From JBBDSH01 sp040905045 (GTDB lineage: Bacteria; Pseudomonadota; Gammaproteobacteria; Eutrophobiales; Eutrophobiaceae), in the NCBI GenBank assembly GCA_040905045.1, contig JBBDSH010000058.1:1-32229 (forward strand): a stretch of 32,229 bases of DNA. The letters are read 5' to 3'. Below, piece after piece: positions 1 to 8,599 of this stretch; positions within the stretch are counted from its first letter, which is position 1; each line of letters begins with the position of its first letter. Both the position numbers and the translations under genes were made by a program. The notes beneath the pieces were generated by a model. The model ran no database searches, was not told the origin of the DNA, and was given only the letters and a program-made list of their open reading frames with translations.

Positions 1-114
1 CTGCGAGAAAACGCCTTGCACTGGCCGCTTTTGGATTGACTGAACTCATCATAATCCCTGTGTCGAGGTACTAGAGCCGAGGCTTACGGCAGGAGAATCA
101 GCAAGTCGGAGGAA

Positions 115-228
115 ATGAAGGAAATCCGGAAATGCGGAGCGATGATGGAAGGTATGATGGACAACATGCCGATGATGATGCAGGAAACCTTTGACAAAGA
201 GAAACACGGACATATCTGCGACCAGTAA
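115..228 (+). CDS. possible Met-rich micro-ORF (37 aa)
   Basis: This is a short open frame that would encode a 37-residue peptide very rich in methionine, with a run of Met around residues 10-22, two cysteines and a His-Gly-His near the end. A GGAGG lies only 2 nt before the ATG, which is too close for an ideal ribosome site. The same frame is open upstream only to a TAA at 52-54, so it is not the tail of a long gene. Met/Cys/His-rich peptides can bind copper or other soft metals, but that is only a compositional analogy. A perfect hairpin follows the stop at 251-275, which weakly supports a real transcript. It could equally be a chance frame or a remnant of a broken gene. Confidence 0.25.
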   Translation: MKEIRKCGAMMEGMMDNMPMMMQETFDKEKHGHICDQ

Positions 229-250
229 TATCCCGGAAAACCGGGCGCGA

Positions 251-275
251 CCGGCGCGATACAGAATCGCGCCGG
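251..275. terminator. perfect 10-bp hairpin, possible terminator
   Basis: Two perfectly complementary 10-base arms (251-260 and 266-275) enclose a 5-base loop. The stem is GC-rich. It lies 22 nt after the stop of the micro-ORF. No T-tract follows on the + strand, so it is not a classical intrinsic terminator. The remaining 276-454 holds nothing I can identify. Confidence 0.35.
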
Positions 276-454
276 CGCCATCACCCGATCTATCACGCAG
301 CCAGGGCCGGTTGTACGCGTTGCTGCTGGTCCGGTGTTGTAATATGCAAGAACAGTTCCTCGAATTTTGGATGAGTCATGCCGCTCTATATGAAGGCCCA
401 GTGTTTGACTTTTAATTCATCTTGATAAATCGCCGTCTGTAATCTTCGTAGTAT

Positions 455-2179
455 TCATATGACATAGTGCTGATTGACTTCACGATCAGCAATCAGGTCG
501 GTGTAGGGTTTGCCGACAAGATAGCCATGGACATAATCAATATTGAAGCTGCTGACGAGATTGAGTTCCTCTGCGTCGGATACCTTGATGGCGACGATCC
601 TGGTATTATCATCTTTTATTGTATTGATTAATCTTTTAAGAGGGTTGCGTGGGAAACCGTATATCAGATCCCTGACATTTAACTTCACAATATCGAATTT
701 CTGTATCGCAGCTACCTGGTAATAAGTGTCGATATCGTTGATGCCGGACAGAATGCATTTAATATCGTATTTCCCCGCTACTTCATTAATCAATGTTATG
801 TATTGTTCCTTGTTTCTCATAAAGTGTGCTGATTCTATATCAAATAACAGACAGCCGGACGGTAAATATGAGTAATCGAAAAGTTTTGTAATCCATGGAA
901 TGAAAAGAGGATCAGAAATAGAGCCAAGTGTAATCTTTACAGCCAGCTTTATATTGTTTGCCTCATTATTTTCTTCAGTCTCTTTGTTCAGGAATGCAAC
1001 CGTGTTTCTTAATATCCACCGATCTACAAGCCGTTTGGAAAACGCATCTGATATGAGATTAAGGAAATCGCCTTTTGAAATCCTCTTGCCTTCCAGATCG
1101 ATGACTTCTATCCTGACGTCATAAACATCCTTCAAGTCCTTCGTTTCGTCCGATGCGATGTAGGCCCACGGCTGGTAGTTGGCATTGACCCTGCCATCGG
1201 CAATGGCTTTTTCCATATCATAGGACAGGGTTGTATGTGTTGTTATCGGTTCGCCATCAAGATACCAGACATCGCCTATATTAATATCACCATAGTGGCA
1301 GATTCTTTCTTTCTTTCTGGATTTGGCAGAATCACACAGGATATGGGCGATATCCAGCAATTCAAAATCACTCTTGATGAACTCACTTGAATCCAGGCTG
1401 CTCGGAGTGACAACCCCTATACTTGCAGCACAGGAATATTTTTTCAGTCCCAATTGTATAATTTCATCGTTCAATTTCTTGTATATATATTTTAAATGTC
1501 TCTTATAGGAATTTGCCTCAATAATGACGGCAACATATTCGTCCTTGTACTTAAAGATATTGCAGCCTATCTTTTTCGAAGATAGGTATTGGTAGACAAG
1601 ATCGGTTATATAATTGATATATTTATCCTGCGCGCCAATGCCAGCCTGCTTGCCGACCTCCTGGTAGGCTGTCGGGTTCACCATGAACAGGTGATGCCTG
1701 GTATCCTTGTCACGAATGATCAATCCGAGCCGGTGAATAAATCTGGACTTGTCGAACACGATATTTCTGAGAGACAGCTCTTTAAGTCTTGCTTTTTCCT
1801 CCCTCTTGCTGTGTACGCATTCGTCAATGGAATTTATTAATGCTTCATTATTAAAATGTTCCTTGACAATATAATCGTCGATACCAAGCTTGATCGCTCT
1901 GACAGCAAGCTCCTCACTGCCTCTGGCCGTCAAAAGGATTGTTGCCGGCATACGTTCTGTTTTGAACTGTTTGAACCAGTCCAGGCCGGTATATTCGAGC
2001 CCAAGTTGATAATCGAGAATAATAAAATCAATATCATCCCAGGAATAATCCTCCCCCGGGAGTGATGCAGCCAGGGGATCGATTTCATGAATGACGAGAC
2101 CGGGGTAGGCGCGTGCCAGTTTCCTGGTTAAGAGATTACGGTAATCTTCATCATCATCAATGACCATGGCCTGATTCAT
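455..2179 (-). CDS. response regulator with degenerate GGDEF and EAL domains (FimX-like)
   Basis: This is a 574-residue cytoplasmic signalling protein. Residues 1-125 form a receiver domain with the acidic pocket D8-D9-D10, phospho-acceptor D56, T84 and K106, so phosphorylation looks possible. About residues 150-290 look like a GGDEF fold, but the catalytic GGDEF signature is replaced by a YKDEY-type sequence. About residues 325-565 look like an EAL domain. The YQP motif is present, but the EAL signature reads RIEV and the other metal ligands are not evident. It is therefore unlikely to make or cleave c-di-GMP. By analogy with FimX and similar proteins it may be a c-di-GMP-binding effector that responds to phosphorylation. 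The start is supported by GGAGG six bases before the ATG. No partner histidine kinase is adjacent. Confidence 0.8.
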   Translation of the reverse strand: MNQAMVIDDDEDYRNLLTRKLARAYPGLVIHEIDPLAASLPGEDYSWDDIDFIILDYQLGLEYTGLDWFKQFKTERMPATILLTARGSEELAVRAIKLGIDDYIVKEHFNNEALINSIDECVHSKREEKARLKELSLRNIVFDKSRFIHRLGLIIRDKDTRHHLFMVNPTAYQEVGKQAGIGAQDKYINYITDLVYQYLSSKKIGCNIFKYKDEYVAVIIEANSYKRHLKYIYKKLNDEIIQLGLKKYSCAASIGVVTPSSLDSSEFIKSDFELLDIAHILCDSAKSRKKERICHYGDINIGDVWYLDGEPITTHTTLSYDMEKAIADGRVNANYQPWAYIASDETKDLKDVYDVRIEVIDLEGKRISKGDFLNLISDAFSKRLVDRWILRNTVAFLNKETEENNEANNIKLAVKITLGSISDPLFIPWITKLFDYSYLPSGCLLFDIESAHFMRNKEQYITLINEVAGKYDIKCILSGINDIDTYYQVAAIQKFDIVKLNVRDLIYGFPRNPLKRLINTIKDDNTRIVAIKVSDAEELNLVSSFNIDYVHGYLVGKPYTDLIADREVNQHYVI

Positions 2180-2235
2180 TTCGGGCCTCCAGGCCAGACT
2201 TTCTGGCTTGTTTTGAGAGTATTTCCTACTCCGAT

Positions 2236-2241
2236 ATTATA
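2236..2241 (-). promoter_or_regulatory. candidate -10 box for the REC-GGDEF-EAL gene
   Basis: A perfect TATAAT on the minus strand lies about 57 nt upstream of the ATG at 2179. No convincing -35 sits 16-18 nt upstream, so this is tentative. The rest of 2180-2450 shows no gene and no clear second signal. Confidence 0.3.
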
Positions 2242-2450
2242 AAAACAGGGGGTATTTGACCAGACTTATACGGTAATTATCGGATATGGGAACCTCGTGT
2301 ACATTGTAACTACTGTTTTTTCCTTCCGAATATGCAGCAACGAATCGGCACACATAATACGCTACGGACGTCGGCCCGGCCTATGATACTGAAACTGTTT
2401 CCCGTTTCGTATAGAATCATTCTTGCTGATGGTAAAGGGAGAGAATTGAA

Positions 2451-3149
2451 ATGAGAATACAACGATGGTGCCTGCCGGCCTGTCTGCTATTGATGACCAC
2501 CATACATGCAGCCGAAGAAACAAAAGTCGTGCCGGTTTACGAGGAACCCTATCACCGACTGGTATTCCAGATGAATGATATGCGTGTCTTCAATACCAGC
2601 ATCCCCGCCGGCGATACTTCACATTTTCACCGGCATGAGAATCCGACGCTGTATGTGGTTCTGAATTATTCACTGATGCGGAACCAGAATCTGGGTGAAG
2701 AGTGGACTTCACCGGATCCGGATCGATCGCCGCCGCCCGGAGCCCTGTTATTCCGGAATTACGCAGAGGAATTGCAGGAACACCGGGTGGATAATATCGG
2801 TACGGAATCGTTTCAGGTCATCGGCGTCATCAATTACACGGCCGGCGGCGAGGGCTCCGCCGGAATTGCGGACGAGGCGAAGTTCAGCAATCAATGGTTC
2901 GACGCCTACCATTACCGCCTGGAGCCGGGGAAAAGCAGTACCGGGCACAACCATGACAATCCCGTCATCGTGGTACAGGTCGGTGAAGGCCGTTCCCATG
3001 TTCTTGTGGACGGACGGCGCAGTGCGGCCAAGACGGTGAAAGGCAACTGGTCCTGGCACGAGGCGGGCGTGGGCCACCGGCTGCTTAACAGCGGCGAGAC
3101 GGATGTTGAGCTTGTAGAAATAGAGGTATTGTTACCGAGTGAGAAGTGA
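2451..3149 (+). CDS. periplasmic bicupin protein
   Basis: The 232-residue product starts with a signal peptide: a basic MRIQR start, then a hydrophobic stretch, with probable cleavage after HAA near residue 21. Two cupin-like halves follow. The first has an HFHRHEN metal-binding type motif near residues 61-67. The second has a GHNHDNP motif and later WHEAGVGH, consistent with a metal-binding beta-barrel. No substrate can be assigned. A GGGAGAG ribosome site precedes the ATG. The last codons (SEK and TGA) lie inside a heptanucleotide array, so the extreme C-terminus may have been reshaped by the repeat. The convergent neighbour is a glutathione S-transferase whose 3' end lies in the matching array. 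Confidence 0.75.
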   Translation: MRIQRWCLPACLLLMTTIHAAEETKVVPVYEEPYHRLVFQMNDMRVFNTSIPAGDTSHFHRHENPTLYVVLNYSLMRNQNLGEEWTSPDPDRSPPPGALLFRNYAEELQEHRVDNIGTESFQVIGVINYTAGGEGSAGIADEAKFSNQWFDAYHYRLEPGKSSTGHNHDNPVIVVQVGEGRSHVLVDGRRSAAKTVKGNWSWHEAGVGHRLLNSGETDVELVEIEVLLPSEK

Positions 3150-3238
3150 GATGTGAGGAGTAAGGAGTAAGGGATGGTTTGGTTCACGGCACCGCAATGT
3201 ATTTTATTATCCCTCACGCCTTACTCCTTACGCCTCAC
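3139..3238. repeat. convergent GTRAGGN heptad arrays forming a hairpin terminator
   Basis: Five tandem heptads (GTGAGAA, GTGAGAT, GTGAGGA, GTAAGGA, GTAAGGG) run at 3139-3173. Four heptads in inverse orientation run at 3211-3238. The arms are largely complementary with a 37-nt loop. The left array contains the bicupin stop codon (TGA 3147-3149) and the right array contains the GST stop codon (TAA on the minus strand at 3221-3223). One hairpin would therefore serve as a bidirectional terminator for two convergent genes. Each heptad carries TGA or TAA, so three consecutive heptads stop all three forward frames. Confidence 0.85.
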
Positions 3239-4033
3239 TCGCATAAGGCCCAGTTCTTCGTCCGTGGCAGCGTGTCCCCACTTGTCACGCGGCGGCATGG
3301 GCCGTTGCGACCAATGCGGATCCAGGGTAAAGCTGGATACCGTGCGGCCCTCCGGAATGCGGCCGTTGCCGCCGCCTCGGCTGTAGTCGTAATATAGTTT
3401 GATCAATTCTTCATAACCGCGTCCCTGTGCGGCGGGATGGGCGATACAGGCCTCGCGCCAGCGCCGGACACGTTTCAGGTTCCCCGGTACTGCGTAATCC
3501 TCGTAGTATTCCAGGAACCAAAGCCGCTTGAACATGGGCGTGAAGGCGACCTCGGCCCAGCCGAAATCCTCGAACAGAAAGTCCCGATCCGGGGCATAGT
3601 AATCGAGGAATTCATCCAGTTGCCGGTACTGATCGTCCACTTCCGCTTTCATCTCGTCCAGCTTGTCGCGCTCCTGATTGAGGATCATTCTGTAACCGCT
3701 GCCGGCGAAGGCCATGTCCATGCTGCAGAGCATGTCCTCGACGGCGTGACGGTAGGGATCCTTTTGCGCGATCGCCGGCTGCGGGAAGCGGTTTTCCAGA
3801 TAACGCAGGATCACCATGCTTTCTTTCAGGGTTTCGCCGTTTTCCAGGGTCATGGCCGGCAGTTTGGTGGAACCACGGGTTTTCGCCAGCAGCCAGTCCG
3901 GACGCGGCCTGGAAATATCGATCTCCATGTCTTCAAACACGTCGTGCAGGCCCTTGAGCGTGGCCATGATCTCCACCCGCTCTGAAAACGGGCAGCCGGG
4001 AATATGATAGATGATCATTCTTTCTTCGGTCAT
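3221..4033 (-). CDS. glutathione S-transferase family protein
   Basis: This 270-residue cytoplasmic protein has an N-terminal thioredoxin-like domain with a CPFSERV motif. The cysteine is residue 14, in the position of the catalytic Cys of omega/beta-like GSTs. A TKLPAM segment supplies the cis-proline, and an ES motif for glutathione binding follows. A helical C-terminal domain covers about residues 95-230. The tail after about residue 230 is unusually long and charged. Its last residues (VRRKE) are encoded by a heptad array. The start at 4033 gives MTEERM; the second Met at residue 6 is an alternative. A second GST gene lies immediately upstream on the same strand. The substrate is unknown. 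Confidence 0.8.
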   Translation of the reverse strand: MTEERMIIYHIPGCPFSERVEIMATLKGLHDVFEDMEIDISRPRPDWLLAKTRGSTKLPAMTLENGETLKESMVILRYLENRFPQPAIAQKDPYRHAVEDMLCSMDMAFAGSGYRMILNQERDKLDEMKAEVDDQYRQLDEFLDYYAPDRDFLFEDFGWAEVAFTPMFKRLWFLEYYEDYAVPGNLKRVRRWREACIAHPAAQGRGYEELIKLYYDYSRGGGNGRIPEGRTVSSFTLDPHWSQRPMPPRDKWGHAATDEELGLMRVRRKE

Positions 4034-4057
4034 TATCCGTTCCGATGCATCATATAT

Positions 4058-4113
4058 TTGTGGCTTGTGGCTTGTGGCTTGTGGCTTGTGGCTTGTGGCT
4101 CGTGGCTAGTGGC
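4058..4113. repeat. TTGTGGC (GCCACAA) heptad array, 8 units
   Basis: Eight tandem 7-bp units are present: six perfect TTGTGGC, then TCGTGGC and TAGTGGC. On the minus strand they read GCCACTA-GCCACGA-(GCCACAA)6. The stop codon TAG of the upstream GST gene (4106-4108) is inside the first unit, and the array fills most of the gap to the next GST start at 4033. Unlike the GTRAGGN arrays there is no complementary arm nearby, and the perfect units contain no stop codon. Confidence 0.9.
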
Positions 4114-4807
4114 TTTCTTCCAGGTCTTCGTCCCGCAGCCCGAACAGACGCTTCTTGTCCTCGTCGCGCATCTGCTTGGAGAAATCCATCCATTCTTTCC
4201 CCACGGCCGCGCCCCTGATCACCGCCGGGCGGGCGCCGACGGTCTCGAACCAGCGTTTCAGATTGGGGAAATCGTCCAGATCCTGCTCCTGCCAGTCGTG
4301 CCGGAACACCCACGGCCAGGAAGCCATATCGGCAATGGAATAGTCACCGGCGATAAATTGAGTGTCGGCCAACTGGTTGTCGAGAACCTTGTACAGGCGG
4401 GCGGTTTCGTTGCGGAATCGTTCCATGGCGTATTCCACCTTCCGGGGGGAATAACGCAGGAAATGATGGGCCTGGCCGGCCATGGGTCCCAGACCCCCCA
4501 CCTGCCAGTAGACCCATTGCAGGACACGATACTTGCCGCGGATATCCCTCGGCAGGAAGCGGCGGGTCTTCTCCGCCAGATATTCAAGGATGGCGCCGGA
4601 TTCGAAGATGGCCATGGCTGCGCCCTCGACGTCATGATCCACCAGCACCGGCATCTTGTTATTGGGGCTAATGGCCAGGAAACCGGGATCGTACTGGTCA
4701 CCCTTGCCGATATTCACGGGTATGACGTTGTATTCCAGTCCGCATTCTTCCAGCATGATGGTGATCTTCTTGCCGTTGCCGGTGGGCCAGTAATAAAGGT
4801 CGAGCAA
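4106..4807 (-). CDS. Nu-class glutathione S-transferase (YfcG/YghU-like)
   Basis: The 233-residue protein resembles the E. coli YfcG/YghU group of disulfide-bond oxidoreductases. It starts LDLYYWPTGNGKKIT, with T-x-N-G in the position that binds glutathione. It also has the SPNNKMPVLVD segment with the cis-proline, an FESGAILEYLAEKT motif, and the QVGGLGPMAGQ-HHF segment typical of this class. The length is slightly above the usual 210-215 residues because of an acidic C-terminal tail. That tail ends at a TAG located in a heptad array. It is probably a glutathione-dependent peroxidase or disulfide reductase. It is divergent from pqiA and co-directional with the second GST. Confidence 0.85.
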   Translation of the reverse strand: MLDLYYWPTGNGKKITIMLEECGLEYNVIPVNIGKGDQYDPGFLAISPNNKMPVLVDHDVEGAAMAIFESGAILEYLAEKTRRFLPRDIRGKYRVLQWVYWQVGGLGPMAGQAHHFLRYSPRKVEYAMERFRNETARLYKVLDNQLADTQFIAGDYSIADMASWPWVFRHDWQEQDLDDFPNLKRWFETVGARPAVIRGAAVGKEWMDFSKQMRDEDKKRLFGLRDEDLEESH

Positions 4808-4928
4808 GGTAATTCTCCCTCAGGTTCGGTTTGGAACCGGTGCTGATAGTGTTATTGATGCGACTATTGTAACGATATTTGACGCAACCGGGGCGGACCC
4901 TGCCCCATAAAGTGCTTTAATTATCGGG

Positions 4929-4949
4929 GCGGAATGGGCAGAATTCCGC
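4929..4949. other. small inverted repeat in the GST/pqiA divergent region
   Basis: Arms GCGGAAT (4929-4935) and ATTCCGC (4943-4949) enclose a 7-base loop, midway between the divergent GST and pqiA starts. It could be an operator or a chance match. No convincing -35/-10 pair is visible in 4808-5060. Confidence 0.2.
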
Positions 4950-5060
4950 ATGGGGAGTATTGAACAGAACAACAGGAATCCATGGTGATTATCCCGCCGG
5001 TGCGCCGGCCGGGACAGCGCCGATTCCATAAAACAATACCGCTGAGGGCCCACAATCAAG

Positions 5061-6317
5061 ATGGCTGGCAATCACAACGGGGAGCTTATCGCCTGCCACG
5101 AATGCGATCATCTGCATCGTGTCGAGTCCGTTCCGGCCGGCGCGCGGGCGAGTTGCCGGCATTGCAGCGCCGTCTTGTACAAGCATATACCCGATTCCCT
5201 GAATCGCAGCCTGGCGTTTTACCTCTCGGCGCTGTTCCTGTTTATCATTGCCAACAGCTATCCATTCCTGTCCCTGAAGATCGGCGGGCGCATTGAGGAG
5301 AACCTGCTGATTACCGGCGGCTGGGCCCTGTATAAACAGGGCATGGGAGAACTCGGGCTGGTGGTGTTTCTGACCAGCATTGCCTTTCCCTTTACAGTCA
5401 TGGTCGGGATGGTGTATTTGCTGGGCGCGGTGCGGCTGGGGTATACGCCGCGCTGGATGGGGTCGATATACCGCCTTGTTCAGGCCCTGACGCCATGGAG
5501 TCTGATCGGCGTTTTCATGCTTGGCGCCCTGATTGCGTTCGTCAAGCTGCAGGATCTGGCCACAGTGATCCCGGGGACGGCCCTGTACGCCTTTGCCGGA
5601 TTATTGCTGATCTACAGCGCGGCCCGGGCCAGTTTCGATCCGCGTGTGCTCTGGTCGGTGTCGCCGCATGCCCAGTTGAAAGCAGCGAACCTGCGTCCCG
5701 GCCAGACACTGCTTAATTGTCATACCTGTGCTCTTCTGCGGCCGGCCGATGAAGGTTATCATCGTTGTCCGCGCTGCGGTACGCCGGTGCATCAACGCAT
5801 TCCGGACAGTATCGATCGAACCTGGGCGCTGGTGGTTTCCGCCGCCATCCTTCTGATCCCCGCGAACGTTTATCCGGTGATGACCGTCATCCGCTTCGGC
5901 AAGGGCGAGCCGGATACCATACTCAGCGGCGTGCTGCACCTTATCGAAGGAGGCATGTGGGGGCTGGCCCTGATCGTGTTTTTTGCCAGTATTGTCGTAC
6001 CGGTAATGAAATTGATCGTGCTCAGTTTCCTTCTTCTTACGGTCCGGCAAAAGTCCGGATGGCGGCCGCGTGACAGGACCCTGCTTTACCGGGTTACCGA
6101 GGTTGTCGGGGCCTGGTCCATGGTGGATGTTTATCTCGTGGGATTATTGACGGGACTGGTGAGTCTGGGTGCGCTGTCGACCATCCAGCCCGGTATCGGC
6201 GCGGTGTTTTTCGCCGGCGTGGTGATCCTGACCATGTTCGCCGCGCACAGTTTTGATCCGCGTCTGATCTGGGATAACGCAGGTAATAAAGAACAACGGC
6301 CGGCGGAGGCGGTGTAG
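5061..6317 (+). CDS. pqiA: PqiA/LetA family inner-membrane protein
   Basis: This 418-residue integral membrane protein has two similar halves, each opening with a zinc ribbon. The first has C12-x2-C15 and C32-x2-C35. The second has C220-x2-C223 and C236-x2-C239. Each ribbon is followed by an IPDS motif and about four hydrophobic helices containing a conserved ANxYP segment. Length and layout match PqiA and LetA (YebS), the inner-membrane partners of MCE proteins. It is the first gene of a five-gene operon, and pqiB begins 3 nt after its stop. The proposed role is to deliver lipids to, or accept them from, the PqiB tunnel. The ATG has only a weak ribosome site. Confidence 0.92.
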   Translation: MAGNHNGELIACHECDHLHRVESVPAGARASCRHCSAVLYKHIPDSLNRSLAFYLSALFLFIIANSYPFLSLKIGGRIEENLLITGGWALYKQGMGELGLVVFLTSIAFPFTVMVGMVYLLGAVRLGYTPRWMGSIYRLVQALTPWSLIGVFMLGALIAFVKLQDLATVIPGTALYAFAGLLLIYSAARASFDPRVLWSVSPHAQLKAANLRPGQTLLNCHTCALLRPADEGYHRCPRCGTPVHQRIPDSIDRTWALVVSAAILLIPANVYPVMTVIRFGKGEPDTILSGVLHLIEGGMWGLALIVFFASIVVPVMKLIVLSFLLLTVRQKSGWRPRDRTLLYRVTEVVGAWSMVDVYLVGLLTGLVSLGALSTIQPGIGAVFFAGVVILTMFAAHSFDPRLIWDNAGNKEQRPAEAV

Positions 6318-6320
6318 AAA

Positions 6321-7967
6321 ATGGAAATCGACAGCCCCGGCGTCAGCAAACGATCCGGACCGTCCATTGTCTGGCTGATCCCGCTGCTTACCGCCCTGGT
6401 AGGCGGCTGGCTGGTGATTAAGACGATCTCGGAGCAGGGGCCAACGGCGACCATCAGTTTCAAAACCGCCGAAGGTATCGAGGCGGGCAAGACCCGGGTC
6501 AAATACAAGAACGTGGATATCGGCGTGGTGGAAGAAATCAGATTCAGCGATGATTTCTCCAATGTCATCGTAACAGCGCAATTCAATCACGGCATGGATA
6601 ATTTTCTGCGGCGCAATACACGTTTCTGGGTGGTCAGGCCGCAGCTGAGCCTGCGCGGTGTTTCCGGGCTCAGTACGCTGGTCTCCGGCGCCTACATCGA
6701 GATCGATCCCGGGCCGGGATCGCCCCAGGAGCATTTCGTCGGGCTGGAGAAACAGCCGGTGATCACCGCCGATGAGGCGGGTAAGCAAGTTACACTTATT
6801 ACCGAGGATCTGGGTTCCGTGGATACCGGCTCCCCCATCTATTATCAGGGTCTTCTGGCGGGAGAGGTCCTCGGCTATGAACTGGGCAGCGACGCCCGCA
6901 GTGTCTACGTGCATGCCTTTGTCCGCGATCCTTTCGACCAGTTGATTAGGGGCAACACCCGTTTCTGGAACGTCAGCGGCATGGACGTGAGCATGGGCGC
7001 CGACGGCCTGAAAGTACGCACGGAATCCCTGCAGTCTTTGATGTTTGGCGGCATTGCTTTCGAGACGCCGGATACTCTGGAACGGTCTGTCGAGGATGTA
7101 GAGGATCTGATTTTCACGCTTTATCAGGACTACGACAGCATCGAAGAGCAGGCCTTTACCAAGAAGCTGAAATTCGTCATGTACTTTGACGGTTCGGTAC
7201 GCGGTCTGAGTGTCGGTGCGCCGGTAGAGTTCAAGGGTATCAAGGTAGGTTCGGTGCTGGACGTTCGTCTTGAGTTCAACAGTGAAGACACCAGTTTCCG
7301 TATCCCGGTCCTTGTCGAGATCGAGCCGGAGCGGATTATCGACAGGGAGGCCGAGGAGGATATCGCACCCGAGCAGACATTACAGACATTAGTAGAGCGC
7401 GGTCTGCGCGGGCGCCTGCAGAGCGGCAACCTGCTGACCGGCCAGTTGTTCGTGGAACTGAATATGTATCCGGAGACCGATATGGAACTCCATCCGGATA
7501 ACGACCTTCCCTATCCGGAACTGCCCACTATTCCCGGCAGCATGGAAACGATTACCCGTTCCGTGGAACAGTTTGTTACCAGGCTGGAAAAAGTGGAGAT
7601 CGACAAGATTGCCGATGAACTGCTCGGTACGCTGGAAGGCGCCAATGCGCTCACCAATGCACCGGAGATGAAGAGTACGTTTGCCAACCTGGAAGATTCC
7701 ATGGAGTCGTTGCGCAATATCCTCAGGCAGGTGGACGAGGCCGGTATCGATGAAACCATGGCGACCGCCCGTTCCGCTCTCAGGAACCTGGACGAGATAC
7801 TGGTATCGACCAACCGCGTCTTGAAACCGAATTCACCGTTGCAGTACAACGTTATCAAGATGACCGGCGAACTGGAGGAAACCGCCCGTGCCATCCGTTC
7901 GCTCATCGAGATGCTGGAAAGGCATCCGCAGTCACTGTTGCTGGGCCGTGACGCGGAAGGAGAATAA
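6321..7967 (+). CDS. pqiB: PqiB, MCE-domain intermembrane lipid transport protein
   Basis: The 548-residue protein has a single N-terminal membrane helix (about residues 16-33) and a large periplasmic part. Three MCE domains can be placed at about residues 40-135, 160-235 and 285-390, each with the G-x-x-V-x-x-x-G-x-x-x-G core. A long helical C-terminus follows, which in PqiB forms a needle across the periplasm. The length matches E. coli PqiB (three MCE domains) rather than LetB (seven). GGAGGCGG precedes the start. Its neighbours PqiA and PqiC complete the classic complex. Confidence 0.93.
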   Translation: MEIDSPGVSKRSGPSIVWLIPLLTALVGGWLVIKTISEQGPTATISFKTAEGIEAGKTRVKYKNVDIGVVEEIRFSDDFSNVIVTAQFNHGMDNFLRRNTRFWVVRPQLSLRGVSGLSTLVSGAYIEIDPGPGSPQEHFVGLEKQPVITADEAGKQVTLITEDLGSVDTGSPIYYQGLLAGEVLGYELGSDARSVYVHAFVRDPFDQLIRGNTRFWNVSGMDVSMGADGLKVRTESLQSLMFGGIAFETPDTLERSVEDVEDLIFTLYQDYDSIEEQAFTKKLKFVMYFDGSVRGLSVGAPVEFKGIKVGSVLDVRLEFNSEDTSFRIPVLVEIEPERIIDREAEEDIAPEQTLQTLVERGLRGRLQSGNLLTGQLFVELNMYPETDMELHPDNDLPYPELPTIPGSMETITRSVEQFVTRLEKVEIDKIADELLGTLEGANALTNAPEMKSTFANLEDSMESLRNILRQVDEAGIDETMATARSALRNLDEILVSTNRVLKPNSPLQYNVIKMTGELEETARAIRSLIEMLERHPQSLLLGRDAEGE

Positions 7968-7969
7968 TC

Positions 7970-8596
7970 ATGAACCGTTCCGTTTTAATGATATGCAAAT
8001 GCTGCACCGTGATTTCGCTGCTTTACCTCCTCACCGGCTGTATGGGCGGCGGTGCCGGTCCCGTGCGTTACTATCTGATCGACCCCGTCCCGGTGGGCGA
8101 ATCGCGGACATCCGCGGATGAGTCTCTTGCCGTGGAGATCCTGGATCTGCATGTGCCGCAATATCTGGACCGCTTCCATATTGCCACGCGCAGAGGTGAA
8201 AACCGTCTTGCCTTTTCCGATCAGCATCAGTGGGGCGAGAGTCTGCGCAAGAATCTGATGCGGACACTGGCGCGCAACCTGTCACAGCAACTGAATACCG
8301 CGGATGTGGCCACGCCGTTGAATCGATCCTCTTCCCGTGCCGATGTGCGGGTGCAGGTTTATATCGATCAGTTCGAGCTGGATGTGGACGGGCTTGTAAA
8401 GCTGGCGGCGCGCTGGCAGCTTACCGATGGTAATAGCAATGAACCCTTGGCTATACAGAGCGCCGATCTGACCGGCGATGCGGTTGTTTCGAGCAATGAT
8501 TACACGGCCATGGTGGCGGACATGCGCAACCTGTTCGGCCGGCTGAGCCGTTTGATCGCTGAATCCATCGGCGAACGGGCCGCGGGAGAGGATTAG
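7970..8596 (+). CDS. pqiC: PqiC-like outer-membrane lipoprotein
   Basis: The 208-residue product has a lipoprotein signal peptide ending in LTGC (lipidated Cys near residue 24), then GGG. The body shows the ABC-type auxiliary/PqiC pattern: RYYLIDPV, then LAVEILDLHVPQYLDR, and a C-terminal DYTAMVADMRNLFGRLSRLIAE helix. In characterised systems PqiC is an outer-membrane lipoprotein that contacts the tip of the PqiB needle. It starts 2 nt after pqiB with a clear AAGGAG site, so the two are translated together. Confidence 0.88.
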   Translation: MNRSVLMICKCCTVISLLYLLTGCMGGGAGPVRYYLIDPVPVGESRTSADESLAVEILDLHVPQYLDRFHIATRRGENRLAFSDQHQWGESLRKNLMRTLARNLSQQLNTADVATPLNRSSSRADVRVQVYIDQFELDVDGLVKLAARWQLTDGNSNEPLAIQSADLTGDAVVSSNDYTAMVADMRNLFGRLSRLIAESIGERAAGED

Positions 8597-8599
8597 GGT

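Noticed and set aside
3139..3238. Phase-variation repeat tract
   Set aside because: The arrays lie at 3' ends, and every added unit still gives a stop in frame, so copy-number change would not switch expression on or off.
4058..4113. CRISPR-like array
   Set aside because: The units are 7 bp with no spacers, and no cas genes are near.
4004..4846. 280-codon + strand frame over the YfcG-like GST
   Set aside because: It is antisense to a gene with clear GST motifs, and its translation of the heptad array gives a low-complexity WLVACGL run. This is a codon-bias shadow.
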